Shown: positions 32,752-43,708 of the stretch, piece by piece | How positions within the stretch are numbered: position 1 is the first letter of the stretch | How the letters are laid out: each line of letters begins with the position of its first letter | Assembly (NCBI GenBank): GCA_951640195.1 | Contig: OX621165.1 | Location: 1,426,001 to 1,490,000 of the forward strand | DNA from: Porpolomopsis calyptriformis | Taxonomy: Eukaryota > Basidiomycota > Agaricomycetes > Agaricales > Hygrophoraceae | Reading direction: 5' to 3' | DNA: 64,000 bases | Translations under genes and position numbers: made by a program | Notes under the pieces: model-generated | The model's database searches: none | What the model saw: only the letters and a program-made list of their open reading frames with translations | What the model was told of the DNA's origin: nothing

Positions 32752-34168
32752 TTACTTCCTATGCAAATGTGCTCTATTGGCCTCAGTTTGCTTTTGCCTA
32801 AACCACATCTGAGCAGATTTGAAACTCTCCCGGAAAGTTGGTAGACGTCCTTGCTGATGACGGGGAATCACCGGAATGTCTAATGCTCGTCGAAGAGGTG
32901 GATACTGCAAGAGCTTTGCTTGCAGAGCCGATGAAGCAATGCCTGTGATCAGTGTCACCATCACGCCCTGTTTGTGATCAATCACACTTTGTCGAGAGTA
33001 AAATATGCATAACATACGGAGGGCAGCATGCCCATGAAATATATGCCCAAGATGGAGAACAGCCGAAAGAAGTTCATCATGTGGCCTGCCTCTGGTCGAT
33101 GAGCCAGATTCATTTCTCTGGATCCCACCTAGGGAGGGGAGAATATGTACGCTCAGCATATACGACATCATCCGTACCGGGGGGGGACGTCCCTTACCAA
33201 AATCTGGAGATTGATCAAAGCAGTGGCGAGGACGGGCAAAACAAAGGTTGGATCCGGGATAGTAAGATCGGGTAATATGTCCAGCCCACTCTGTTTTAGC
33301 TGGGCCACTGGGAGCGTGCACATTTTTTTGATACCGAAAAATAGGCCCAAAGTAATCGGCAATTGGACTAATGGGTTCAAGATCATCGGCCCCATTTCGA
33401 TGCCTGCGTCGGCGTATATTTTCTTTTGCTTCAACGCAGCGCGCTGAACGGCAAGCATGTCCCCGGCCTTTTGGGCCGCTTCCATTTCGGTCTTAACAGC
33501 GTTCATCCGAGGTGTCACGGGCAGAAGGCGGGCGCTGTTCCGTAGTGATTTGATGGTGAGCGGGAGGAGTATGATACGGTAGAGTAGGGTCGTCGCGACC
33601 AACGTGTAGAACCAGGGCATGCCTGTACTGACTTGGATTAACTCCAATGACCATCGAACGAATCCTGCGGGGGTCCAGGTGATGAGCCCGAGCTCGGCGA
33701 GATCTCCGAACTGGAGGGGTGGCACTGCTGCTGTTTCTAAGGAAGTCTCTACGGTTGAAAGAGCGGTCGCGGTATCGTCCGAGGGAATAGGCGCAACATC
33801 CTGCAACTCTGCAGCCTCATTACTGTTGGCAACGCGCGTGTTCAATTCGGATGTCGTGGGTGTTGGGGACGGCTTGGTGGGCTCGGATTTTGTCGGATAC
33901 CAGAAGTAGTGTCTGGAGGGTTGCAAGACATTGAATGTACTATGGTTTGCAAGTGGTCTAATTGCGCGCTGTTCTGCAGAGTAAGTTTAGTGATTAACCA
34001 TGATAGACTGGCCGATCTTACCTGAGAGAACAAGCGCGCATTTAGAGCATGGTGAGAGAGCCTGGTGCACAAAATATCAGGCAAGAACCACAACAGCACG
34101 GACAGCGTATACCTGGTGAAAGCGAGGTTCAAGCCATTCAGCCTCCTCCCGCAGGAAACGAGAGCCAT
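32752..34168 (-). CDS. OXA1: mitochondrial inner membrane insertase Oxa1
   Basis: Several exons on the minus strand from the ATG at 34168 to the stop at 32752. A basic, Arg/Ser-rich presequence is spread over two short exons (MALVSCGRRLNGLNLAFTR, then LSHHALNARLFSQ). The YidC/Oxa1 core follows: LIQVSTGMPWFYTLVATTLL, YRIILLPLTIKSLRNSARL, the matrix loop, GPMILNPLVQLPITLGLFFG, then, after an intron, GSREMNLAHRPEAGHMMNFF, FSILGIYFMGMLPSG and VTLITGIASSALQAKLL. Oxa1 inserts mitochondrially made and some imported proteins into the inner membrane. The exon 3 acceptor is one of a tandem pair (CAGAACAG near 33970); only the second keeps the frame. The start lies 123 bp from the divergent DUF202 gene. 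Confidence 0.9.
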
Positions 34169-34291
34169 TAAAAATGACGAAAAAAAAGAAGGAAATTAAT
34201 GGTGAACCAGTTTGGCTTGATCTGCGATGAGTTCAAACCAGTTCAAACCATTCCATAACTTGCTCGCCATCGAGCCAAACGTTCCTCAGCC

Positions 34292-34857
34292 ATGAGCCAT
34301 CATCACCGTCAACGATCTCATCGATACAGGTAAACTATAAACAAAAACACGCCTTCCTAGGCTCCAACTATAACCGATTTTCCCCATTAGAGGTCACAGA
34401 GCAGACTCATTCCAACCGATCGATATCAACGAGCTCGTAGAACTGCGGGCTCGCCAACGCACCTTCCACGGTGCATACAGCCGCACAGCCTTGAGTAACC
34501 TATGTTATGCCTTGGCAATCCTCCGGCTCTTTGACCGACGATTTTACCGAAGTGCGCAATAACATTCATTTTTTTTTAAAATTTATTCTCACCCTGTCCA
34601 TAGTCGGTCTTCTATTTGCTGTGCTCGCCGGTATCTTATTCATCGTAGCATTCATCCGCTCACGCCATTGTCGACACGACTTTGCGGACCGTACCAAGGA
34701 AGACCCTTCCCTCAAGCCGGCGATGGTGACCATTGGACAGGAAGGCGGGCGAATATTTGGCAGGCCGTTTGTGACCGCCGGGTGGATTGTTGTCTTGGTG
34801 TCTTCTATCGTGGTCATCACGGAAGTCGCGCTGTTTGTACTGGTGCTCCAGTTATGA
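34292..34857 (+). CDS. DUF202-type small membrane protein
   Basis: Three exons (34292-34329, 34391-34551, 34604-34857) give 150 residues. The middle shows ELRARQRTFHGAYSRTALSN and then LCYALAILRLFDRRFYRIG, as in fungal DUF202 proteins. Two or three hydrophobic segments follow (LLFAVLAGILFIVAFI; FVTAGWIVVLVSSIVVITEV). DUF202 also occurs in vacuolar transporter chaperone (VTC) proteins, but here it stands alone without SPX or polymerase parts. The membrane location is clear; the function is unknown. It shares a 123-bp divergent promoter region with OXA1. Confidence 0.78.
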
Positions 34858-35177
34858 CAGGCATCAGATCTTGGCACATATCCTTATGGCCACCCTTGGA
34901 CTGGGATGTTATAAAATACCCTGTGCGAAGTGTAATCTTATAGTTTAAAGTAACCAACCAATTGTATGAGTTAGTGAGTCGGTAAGGTAACGATACTTGT
35001 TAAAGCAAGATGGGATGACGGTCCAACGGGAGTATAAAAAATCTGTCCGCGGGGGCGCCCGTAAAGAAGTATGATGGTACTGGAGGAAACCCTGCCCCGT
35101 TGTGAATAAAGAAGTTTGAAATTTCCCCCAGAGGGTATCAACGATTACGTTAGGGAGAAACAAAAAAATCCGCGAGC
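34858..35177. other. convergent 3' intergenic region
   Basis: 320 bp between the stop of the DUF202 gene and the stop of the minus-strand GPI-protein gene. I see only 3' UTR-like sequence and no gene. Confidence 0.5.
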
Positions 35178-36172
35178 TCAAAGGAGAGCAACGAGTGCAG
35201 GGAACACCGACCCCAGGATTACTGCCACTCCTCCCGAGATCGAGCGTGAGGCACCGTTCTTGTTATTCGAGCCGAGAGGCCCGTTACCAGAGAGGCCACC
35301 TGCAGCCTGAACGGCACCACTGAGGAAGTCGGGTCCACATGTTGATTGAATAGCGCTGTACAAAGCCGGTTGGCCGGACAAGAGAGTGCTGTGCGCGAAC
35401 CCAGGGGAATATGGGGTGTTGGATTCAAAGGAGATGTATGGAGCCATAATGGCACGTGTGCAGGAGACACAGAGTTGGGCAGAAGGAAGGGATGGCTTGA
35501 GGCCGAGGAATAAGATGCCGTTGTTGACCCAGGTAGTATCGTTCAGGGAGTATATGCCAGTCGAATCACGACGAGAGAGGGCAGGAACGACCTCGTAGAG
35601 GTAGTTCTGTGCATCATTATTTACGTCGACTATGTTGGTGCTGCCTTGGCTATTTGAGGTAGCCTGCGTGACACAGTACTTCCCGCTGTCATCCTGTGAG
35701 CAGACCGCCGACTTGAAGGGATATATGACGTAAAGAGCGTCGTAGCGGGCCACCACATCGTTATTAACGTTCGACTGTAACTCGGCGGAACAGGCATCCT
35801 GAAATTTAGCCAGTTCGGAGCGAAGGACGCTCTGGCTGCACATTTGGGGGGAAGTGCAGAGGGTATTGAGAGTGCTGGATAGCGAGGCTGGTGTTCCCCC
35901 TCCGCCTGGGCCATATGCGGCGACGGCGGATTGTAAGGGGGCCATGCAGGCTGAGAGGGTCGCGTCGCTATTGAGATTGGTCAAGAATGTGGAACATCCG
36001 GAACTAATTCCTGCTGGGATCAACGGGTTCGCTGATGGTGTTGCTCCAGGAGCTGACGACGTCGTCTAATTCGTGGTCAAAAAAAAGGGACGTGGGTCGC
36101 ACGATTCGAACTTACAGATGTCTGGGCGTAAGCGACAGCAAAGAAAGAGAAAATGGCAAACGAGGCGACCAT
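35178..36172 (-). CDS. secreted GPI-anchored protein (DUF7729-like)
   Basis: Two exons (36172-36116 and 36065-35178) give 314 residues. The N-terminus MVASFAIFSFFAVAYAQ is a clear signal peptide. The mature part has spaced cysteines (ISSGCSTFLTNL, LSACMAPL, LCTSPQMCSQ, ACSAELQ, LCVSCTRAIM, STCGPDFL). The C-terminus has small residues followed by a hydrophobic tail (GGVAVILGSVFPALVALL), typical of GPI attachment. The pattern fits a conserved fungal cell-surface family I associate with DUF7729; the assignment is from memory. It probably sits in the plasma membrane or wall. No catalytic motif is visible. Confidence 0.78.
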
Positions 36173-37236
36173 GGTTGAAACGATAGAGGGATGAAGGAGC
36201 GGAAGGATTTTCGTCGACGACGACAGGCTGATGTGAGGCGGAAGGCGTGGTCAAGGGATGGAAAAGACAAATAAAGACATGCCGTTATTTGTTTCTAACA
36301 AATAGTCACATACAACACTTCCGGTGGCGGTGGCTGAAGCACAACCACTCTAATCTCTCACTCTCTAGCTCAGACCGCCTTCTGTTCGAGGTACCCCACA
36401 TTTCTCTCAAGCGAGCTGACCCTATTTCTGTCAGAAAGCCATGCATCTTCCCTTGACAGCCGTTCACCGATCGCTGCGAAAACGTGTAGCACATCGGCTG
36501 ATGCACATATGCTCAGCAACTGCTCTTTAAAATGGGCGCAAATGGTCGAATAGGATCTCGATCGAGAAAACCGATGCCTCGTTCCCTCGTCTCGGACGGC
36601 CTGCTCACCGCTGTGCCGCCGAGGCCTCGTATCTTACGTCAATTCGAAATTGGAACAGCAAGACTGGTTTTCTGGACCCCAGTCGACTCTCCCATTACAA
36701 GGTCTTCAGACTTCTTACAGACGCCGACCCTGAATCTCACGCCGACAATCAACCTGACCCGTCCTCGGAATTAATGAAAACCCTCCCTCGTGTTCTCTCT
36801 ATCGGTGATTGCGTTCGAAGCACTCATCCATACCCCCTCTCTCACGGGGCACATTTGGCCTCAGTTCATTGATATTGTCCCGTTAGCCCAATCCAATTTC
36901 ACGATCGCGACTCTCACGGCCTTCGCATAATCTGACTGAGCGTACTCAAGGTCTGCTCAAGCATGTCCAAGTTCAGTTGGGGGGCATAAACATGCATCCA
37001 AATCCTACCGTTATCCATGCTCCGAGGTGTCTAGCACATTATTTCCACTTGTCCGAATCCGGCGTATGCATTGGCAGCGAGAACCCTGCGATCCCTCCAT
37101 TATTGTTATACAGTGTCTTACTGTACAAGCTATCGTTACATCTTGCATCCATAGACAAGACCTTCTCCACAAAATCCAGCGTGTGTAAGCCAACGATCCC
37201 TGTGAGGAAACCACATCCCGAGAATCCCGTAGCACG
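36173..37236. other. intergenic region, no supported gene
   Basis: 1.06 kb between the GPI-protein promoter side and the end of F-box gene K. A + strand open stretch at about 36660-36870 (SRLSHYKVFRLLTDADPES and onward) has no start and ends in a stop; it may be a decayed exon, but I do not recognise it. Confidence 0.4.
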
Positions 37237-39294
37237 TCATCCCCGCCGTTTGCTATGTTTCGTCATACAGAAGCTTCCTTCGATACTACAATGGTCAGGT
37301 ATACTGCTTGAGTACCACCTCCCGGCAAGGGTTCCCCCGGAATGCAAGTAACCTTCAAAGATCCATGTCCCGAAACCATCGTCGCCATCGCTCTTCTGGA
37401 ACCTGCTCGTCAGTTCCAAACAGAAATTCGGTGAATAGATGTACACGAACAGGTTCCCTCTTGAGTACTATCAATCCATCTTGAAGACGGACTCGGCCCG
37501 CAAATCTGTAAGCCCCCCAAGCTTTATCATGTTCCGGCAATGTCTGGTCCAAATATTGTTCAACCCGCAATACGTGAAACGGAACTATAAGCATATTCAC
37601 CTCCCCTCTAACAACAATGTCCAACAGTGCCCGCTGGCTTCTATGGGCGTCGGATGCGCTGCTAGAAGATGGGGCTAGGAATGGCTCATAACAGAACTGG
37701 CGGGAGGGGCCGGGCGCATGCGCATTGAGATCGAACCCATCCTAAGATTGGGCAAAAACGAATAACAAGGCGCATTATTATTATTATTATTATTATCATA
37801 AAAGAGACCCACTCACATCAATTTCCGTCAGTTGATGTGGGTGGAAACCCCACACGTTATCATCGGCTGCTAGATGCCCGCCACTTGGCAGGGGAACATT
37901 GGGGACGAAACACAAGTGTTCACGCAAAAAACATTGCATTGGCTGGCGGCATAAAAAGCTCGGCGTCCCCGCCGGTGAGGACGATGATCCAAAGGAAGCT
38001 TGCTGCGCGAAGCGCGCGTCAACGGAAAGAAGGACGGGTCACATAGCCGCTTACCATCCAGGCTCCTTCCCAAAGGCCGCTAAGTGCGCCAGGAACATAC
38101 GCGGAGATCTCCGAAGAAAAAACATCATGGTCTGGGTCGAGAACTTGGGCTATCCGGGAAAAGTCCTGGTCGTGGGCCCGACTGCGCAAAGTATCCACGC
38201 AATCGAGGCCAAATGTGCAATCGGGCTTGGGGGAGGGTGCGGTGTCACCAACCAAGAAGGTTCGGTAGACTGCCAACATGCGATAATCCTCCGTTGTGGG
38301 GCCAACACGCTGGGTGACATCAGCCACAACACGGGTTGATGGAAGGTGACATGGCATTTGGAGCGTTTGGGCCTCGTTGAGAGCGAAAGTGAGAATAACC
38401 GAGGCCAATGCGATATTTGGCCATGCCGTGGCCAACGGTTGTGAATAATAAATGACTTTACGACTGCTGGGCGGGCCAAAAATAATCGGGCAACCGGCAG
38501 CTTCAAGCCAAGACCACTTCTCTATCGGACTAGTGTCGCATTGGGATCCACGAGAAGACGCCCGGGATATAGCGAGGCAAGAGAGCTGCGGGAACGCGTG
38601 TTATGCACAGTAACAATTACGGCTGGTCACGATGTTTACCTTGGATCTCATAACTGCAAAGGGATGAATCAGATTGCGCATTTCGTCTCGTTCTCGGACC
38701 CCTTGGTTTATAATTTCCTCTATGGTTAAGGGATAAGATAAGAGAAGCAGTTGCGGTGGTCAATGGTAACAAACCTCGAGATATAGCAAGACATAATAAA
38801 GAGACAGCCAAGGAAGCGATCTCATTGGCGACCGGATTATTTGCATCCGAATGAAGTGGGCGGGTTCGGAGAAGCATGGTAATATATCGAGAGAACCCCG
38901 CAACAGTAAGCTGCATTTCGTTGAGCCCGTCGCTCTCGAGAATCATCATGTAAATGGTGAATAGATCTTGTGCCAGGTTCTTACTTGACACATCACGACG
39001 GCGAATGCGCCGCAAGACGCGACATCTTTGTACAAATTCTGCGCACAGCGAGGATGACGTCAACGCGCCAGGCGAACAGAATCTACGGATGGGGGCGGCG
39101 AGGTCGAAGCGCATGGGGTAAAGGTCCGCGTATAGATGAGGACAAGCTTGAGGGGATAAAGTGTTGTAAATCCTGCGACTGGACAGCGAAAGATGAAGGA
39201 TGTCGGTTGGGGGTTCGAAGATATTGGACGAGGCAGAGAGAAACGCGATATGAGTCAAGACATTGTGAGGAACCATGTAGAGGTAAGAGGCCAT
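37237..39294 (-). CDS. F-box protein K
   Basis: Multi-exon minus-strand gene from the ATG at 39294 to the stop at 37237. The N-terminal F-box-like helix reads MVPHNVLTHIAFLSASSNIF; then come CPHLYADLYPMRFDLAAPIRR and LFTIYMMILESDGLNEMQL. Further exons give NIALASVILTFALNEAQTLQ, VPGALSGLWEGAWM, CFLREHLCFVPNVPLP, ALLDIVVRGE, AWGAYRFAGRVRLQDGLIVL and WIFEGYLHSGGTLAGRWYSS. Every block has a counterpart in F-box genes L and N. F-box proteins usually bring substrates to SCF ubiquitin ligases; the C-terminal half looks like a beta-rich sensor domain of unknown ligand. Intron joins were inferred by alignment with L and N. Confidence 0.75.
37773..37799. repeat. ATT/AAT microsatellite in an intron of F-box gene K
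   Basis: About eight ATT triplets on the + strand lie inside the intron that follows the donor at 37820-37823 (minus-strand ATTGAT|GTGAG). The length is likely polymorphic. Confidence 0.8.
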
Positions 39295-40403
39295 TGCGGG
39301 GCTGATGTTGAGGGAGTGCCATTCGGAACTGCCTGGAATTTAAGAGAACGGCGAATAGCCAACCACGGAATAAAATCGTAGATGTCGAAAGCCTTGTTGG
39401 CAACTTTGGAGAGATCACCGCAGCTATTATTTTGTTGAACTGGCCCTTGCCTTTTTCAGTTGAATACTCGGTTCAATTAATCCGTGAAAGCCACGGCACC
39501 ACTAGTCCCCTCTCGATTCAATAGATCTCCACCGTGTCCCTGAAACTGAACAGCAATGTTCACCGCTTCTTTTGAATGTCGCCGTGTTCCGCGTCCAACT
39601 ATACTCCCGTTTTCTCCCGATGTGGACGGAATCGAGAAATCCAGTTCAATCAAACTAGCCGCGGATACCAGAAAAGGGAGAAAATAATCAGAAAGAGCCT
39701 CGTACAATAGAGTTTTCAAAGAAACACTAGACTGTACCCCAGTGCGGACTTTAGTCGGATTGGATTACCCTGAAGCGACCGGTATTCTCAGAAGGTGTTC
39801 GCAACCAGAAACTTTCGGTGTTGAAAAACATGCCTTCCAAGCATGCGCTAAAATTCAAAGTGTCATGAAAAGCTTTGCTTTTGGCTGAGCCCCGTTGGAA
39901 TATCTCGAGTTCGCCGTTGACATGGTCGGTCCAGCTTATCGCTTGGGCTTTTTGGAAAAATTCCAGTATCGGTGAGGTTAGTTATGACTGTATTTGGTTA
40001 CAATCATCACGTACCACGGCGTGCGAATCACTGCGAAGTCGCCTGCAGCCGTGACTCCTTGTGGAAAAAAAAATTATCCCCCAAAATGTGTCAAAAACCG
40101 CTGGTATGGAAGTCTACAAACTGAAACAATCCAAAAGAATTGATTCACGGATTTGGAAGTAGATTTCGCGTGGTCTTGACGGTGGCGAAGTCAAATCTTA
40201 AGGCCATCAAAGCTCGAATGAGGGACATGCGGTAAAGGCAAGGTCAAGATACAAAGATGTGCCTGATCGCCGTGTAAACTTGTTTGATGCTGATGTGCAG
40301 AACTGTCTTTCAGCACCCAATTCTTGCTGGAACATTTCACTTAGCTGGTGTTCATCATACATATTTCTTTTTTTGAACCACAAAGTAACAGGTTAATCCT
40401 AGT
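39295..40403. other. intergenic region, no supported gene
   Basis: 1.1 kb between the promoter side of F-box gene K and the 3' end of eEF1B-alpha. It contains A-rich tracts (around 40066) but no open frame I can support on either strand. Confidence 0.45.
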
Positions 40404-41413
40404 TCAAAGTTCTGGGGCGGGATAAAGGAATCAGCATGAATTTATCAAGGACTGTATCACGGCTTACTCTGCATGGCGGCTACATCAGTGCTTTGTACGT
40501 AATCTTCGATTTCAGCAATTTTTTCCTGCAACTCGTCCAGAGATACCTTCTCATCCTCTGTAAACGAGATAAGGAAAACGCTTACAAGACATTTAGGTTA
40601 TGAACATACCGACAACGAGAGTGATTTGAAGCTTCCTGATTCCATAACCAATCGGAACAAGCTTGCTGGCACCCCACACAAGACCATCCATTTCGACCGC
40701 TCGGACCGCGTCCTCCATGGCTTTTAAATCAGTCTCATCATCCCAAGGTTTCACCTCGAGTGTGACGACAGACTACAGACAGATGTCAATACCATGCCAA
40801 AAAATTTCATACCCACACATGACAGAAGGCGCCCAAGCTTGATGAGAAAAAAAGTAAATTGTGCTCACCTTGGCGATCGTTTTAGGTTTGTTCGCTTTCT
40901 TTGCATTGTACGCAGCAACACGTTCCGCCTTGACCCTTTCAGCCTCGGCGTCTTCTTCCTCGTCATCATCACCAAAAAGATCTAAATCTTCGTCTTCTTC
41001 CTCGGCTGCAGCAGCAGACTGGATAAAAGCTTGCCCCGCAGTACTAGATCCGGGAAGATCGCCATACTCGGCAGCATAAGACTTGATATGAGTGTACCAT
41101 CTTGCTACATGAGGGTAGGTGGACGGATCGGGAGGAGATATGACGGCCTTGAATACATGCACATCTGCTTGCGAGGGGACATATCTGAGGACAATAAATT
41201 AGATAAGCTCATACACGCTGGCAATTTGCCTCAAATAACAAGTCAGAAAGCTAAGGAAAAAGTTGTCGGCATGCTGAAGAGCGGTGTCTAGTCGCTCCTT
41301 GGAAACACGGACCATAGCGAAAGTCATCATTGGAGTTATACAGATGAGAACACTCACCCCTCGACATAAGATCTCGTCAAAAGATGCTGGTCAAGTTTAG
41401 CAAGGTTGGCCAT
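40404..41413 (-). CDS. EFB1: translation elongation factor eEF1B alpha (EF-1 beta) subunit
   Basis: Five exons on the minus strand (41413-41358, 41184-40869, 40772-40610, 40557-40468, 40411-40404) give 210 residues. The N-terminus resembles GST-C ([26 protein letters not shown]). An acidic central region ([13 protein letters not shown]) carries the usual casein-kinase context. The C-terminal guanine-nucleotide exchange domain reads [40 protein letters not shown] and ends DVAAMQKL. It catalyses GDP/GTP exchange on eEF1A together with the gamma subunit encoded at 27.9 kb. Intron 1 is 173 nt, about three times the local norm, and holds a snoRNA-like candidate. The last exon is only 8 nt. Confidence 0.93.
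41236..41338 (-). ncRNA. candidate box C/D snoRNA in intron 1 of eEF1B-alpha
   Basis: On the sense strand of the host gene, intron 1 carries ATGATGA (41330-41324), matching box C, and CTGA (41246-41243), matching box D, 88 nt end to end. ATAAC just upstream can pair with GTTAT just downstream. The intron is unusually long, and eEF1B genes host snoRNAs in other eukaryotes (for example human EEF1B2). Internal C'/D' boxes and the rRNA target were not established, so this is only a candidate. Confidence 0.4.
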
Positions 41414-43708
41414 TGATGATGAGAATCGCGAGATGCAGCTCGGAATTAAATTTAAAAAAAAAAACTGAATGTAGGGCAGGCACTAGTGAGAAGACACGTG
41501 CAAAGTCGGCGCCGAAGAAAAAGAAAAAAAGTCAAGTATACTTCCTCCCCCCCTCCACCGAGCATAATTTCAGAAAATTGCTGGACCGTCTTGCTGGTAA
41601 CAGTGTTCTCTTGTTTCAAACGTTACGCCAAACCATAGCTTCATTCAACGAGGCAATGTTCCGAGGACCCCTATCCTAGCCATCTGCATCAGCGTTACGG
41701 ATTCTCCCTTCGGAACAACTTGCATGCGAATAAATCTTTCTCAAGGCCACCCGATCACAATAGACGCCCAACAAAATCCGGGGGTACCGAGAACACGGTC
41801 TACTACTGACGGACCTTTACGACAGAACCCTACCGCATGCCTTTGCGCATTGCTGGTTCATCTCCGCCTTTTCGCGCCTTTCTTCTTTCCCTTCCCTTTT
41901 TACTTTCGCCCGCTTTCGATTCCGTGTCTTTGTTCCTTCTGACGATACGGACGCTCACACGACATTTTCTATCGTACACTATATGTGACCCACCTCCCCA
42001 CAATTTAACGGCAAGCGCCCGCTTTTCTGACCGGAACACGATGCCTAACCGCCGTTGATTGTTCCGTACTCTGATTGGTTGCTCTTTGTGGACCATTTCG
42101 TTCAGTCGTATTGTGACCTTCTCATTAAGAGAGAATCGTCTCGCGTCTCTTATCTCTTCAATATAGGATTCTCCCTCGCTAGCCGTGAGGTTTACGTGGA
42201 AACTCTCAGGAAATGATAAGGAAACTGGTGATCCGTCCGAAATGGCGTGTCTTCAAGTCTATTAGCATCCCCGTTTCCCATCATCAGTCCGTACGCTTAT
42301 AAGAAGATGGTGATCTAAACTTTGGACTCGGGCTTGAGACATCACAATCGCGAGATCCTCAGAGGGCATTGATATTCTGTCGCGCTCGTAACTCTCCCTG
42401 CGAGCACTTGGACCAGCATTCAATGCGCCCGACTCTTACCAGGGGTACTTCGATGCCGCCGAGAAGGTCTACGAGAGCCTGGCTGATTATTCACGGCCAC
42501 ACCCTGGACCCCATCCAGCGGTCTCGACCGTTCCATCTGTTCTCATGACAGGTGACTGGATCATAGGTATTGAAATCTGGACGGAGACCCAAGATATCTC
42601 CATGATGCCTTACATGTGGCGGATTTATTGCGAGGTCTTTGCCAAGACTTCGCATACCCTTTTGTGGAAGTACTGCTAAGCCAAAATATCTCATCTTAGA
42701 TGATATTCATACAACGGCGGCGGTGGATTTGATCGAGTACTTGTCATGGCCCCGTTATGTAGTCTCCCTATCGATGATTCTCAGGAGACTAAAGCTTGAT
42801 GTCTGACAAGCTGTGAAGCCTTTACTTTGTCCCTTGTGCCTGATTATCAACGGGTGTTCCTCCGCTGAGGTCTGAACGAGAACAGTGTAATCCTATATGC
42901 TTACAAAGTTAGTGTTCGAACTCAGCAGAGGAAAGCTCAAAGGGGTGATGAAGGTTTCCGGAGGACGCTTAGCATACTCAATTCAGTGATCGAGTCTCGC
43001 ATGACGCCTTGCCGATCTTTGCGGTCTGCTATTTGAATGCCGTCCAAATGGCACTTTTAATCAGGTATCTGGCTATTTATATAAAGGACAAGATCGATGA
43101 CTCGAGGCCTGAAATGTAGCTCATTGACGACGCCACAAAGTGTTCATGTGAGTGAACATTGCGTCCGTATGTTTTAAGGTTCGTAAATGCAAAGTAGGAG
43201 GCTGATATTCTTTTCATTTCCGACCGTTTCTGATGGCTTTGTTCTCTCTATAGATCTACCTAGAAGCTGCTCCGAACTCTACAGCCCGAACAATACACGA
43301 AGACGCCGCGCCTATTCAAAGGCAAAATGTGTATAGTACATCGACTCATTGATGCCGGGATCTGCCGAATACAGCCTGAATGTTACGAGATGCGGCGTCT
43401 GGAGACCGATGAGGTCTGGAACCAACCATCGCGCGAAGGGTAAAAATACTCAACCAAGCCATTGGAGATCGACAAAGGATATAACCGGAAAGCCAGCCGT
43501 GGAAAAGTATATACCAAAAAGTGAAACGGCGCAACTTTTGTGCTAAAGTCACTTGTGTGGGAATATTGTACGTAAATTCCCATTTCGGTGTACCCGATCT
43601 AAAGAGCAATGTCGCCGTTTATTAGATCGAATCGCGTCTCTGGCCTTCATTTTTCCTTTGGATATCTTTGGTATTATTTAAAATATTCCGTCTTTCTCCA
43701 GCGTCCCA
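41414..43708. other. long intergenic region with possible gene relics
   Basis: 2.3 kb without an intact gene. The first few hundred bases are the eEF1B-alpha promoter side. At 42420-42690 a + strand frame reads QGYFDAAEKVYESLADYSR and then HPGPHPAVSTV, faintly TPR-like. At about 43266-43443 another open frame (KLLRTLQPEQYTKTPRLFKG and onward) ends in a stop. Neither has a start or partner exons I can support. Confidence 0.4.

Noticed and set aside
37355..38073. F-box gene K as a pseudogene
   Set aside because: At first the third quarter seemed missing; alignment with L and N showed intact exons (CFLREHLCF... and ALLDIVVRGE) with good splice sites.
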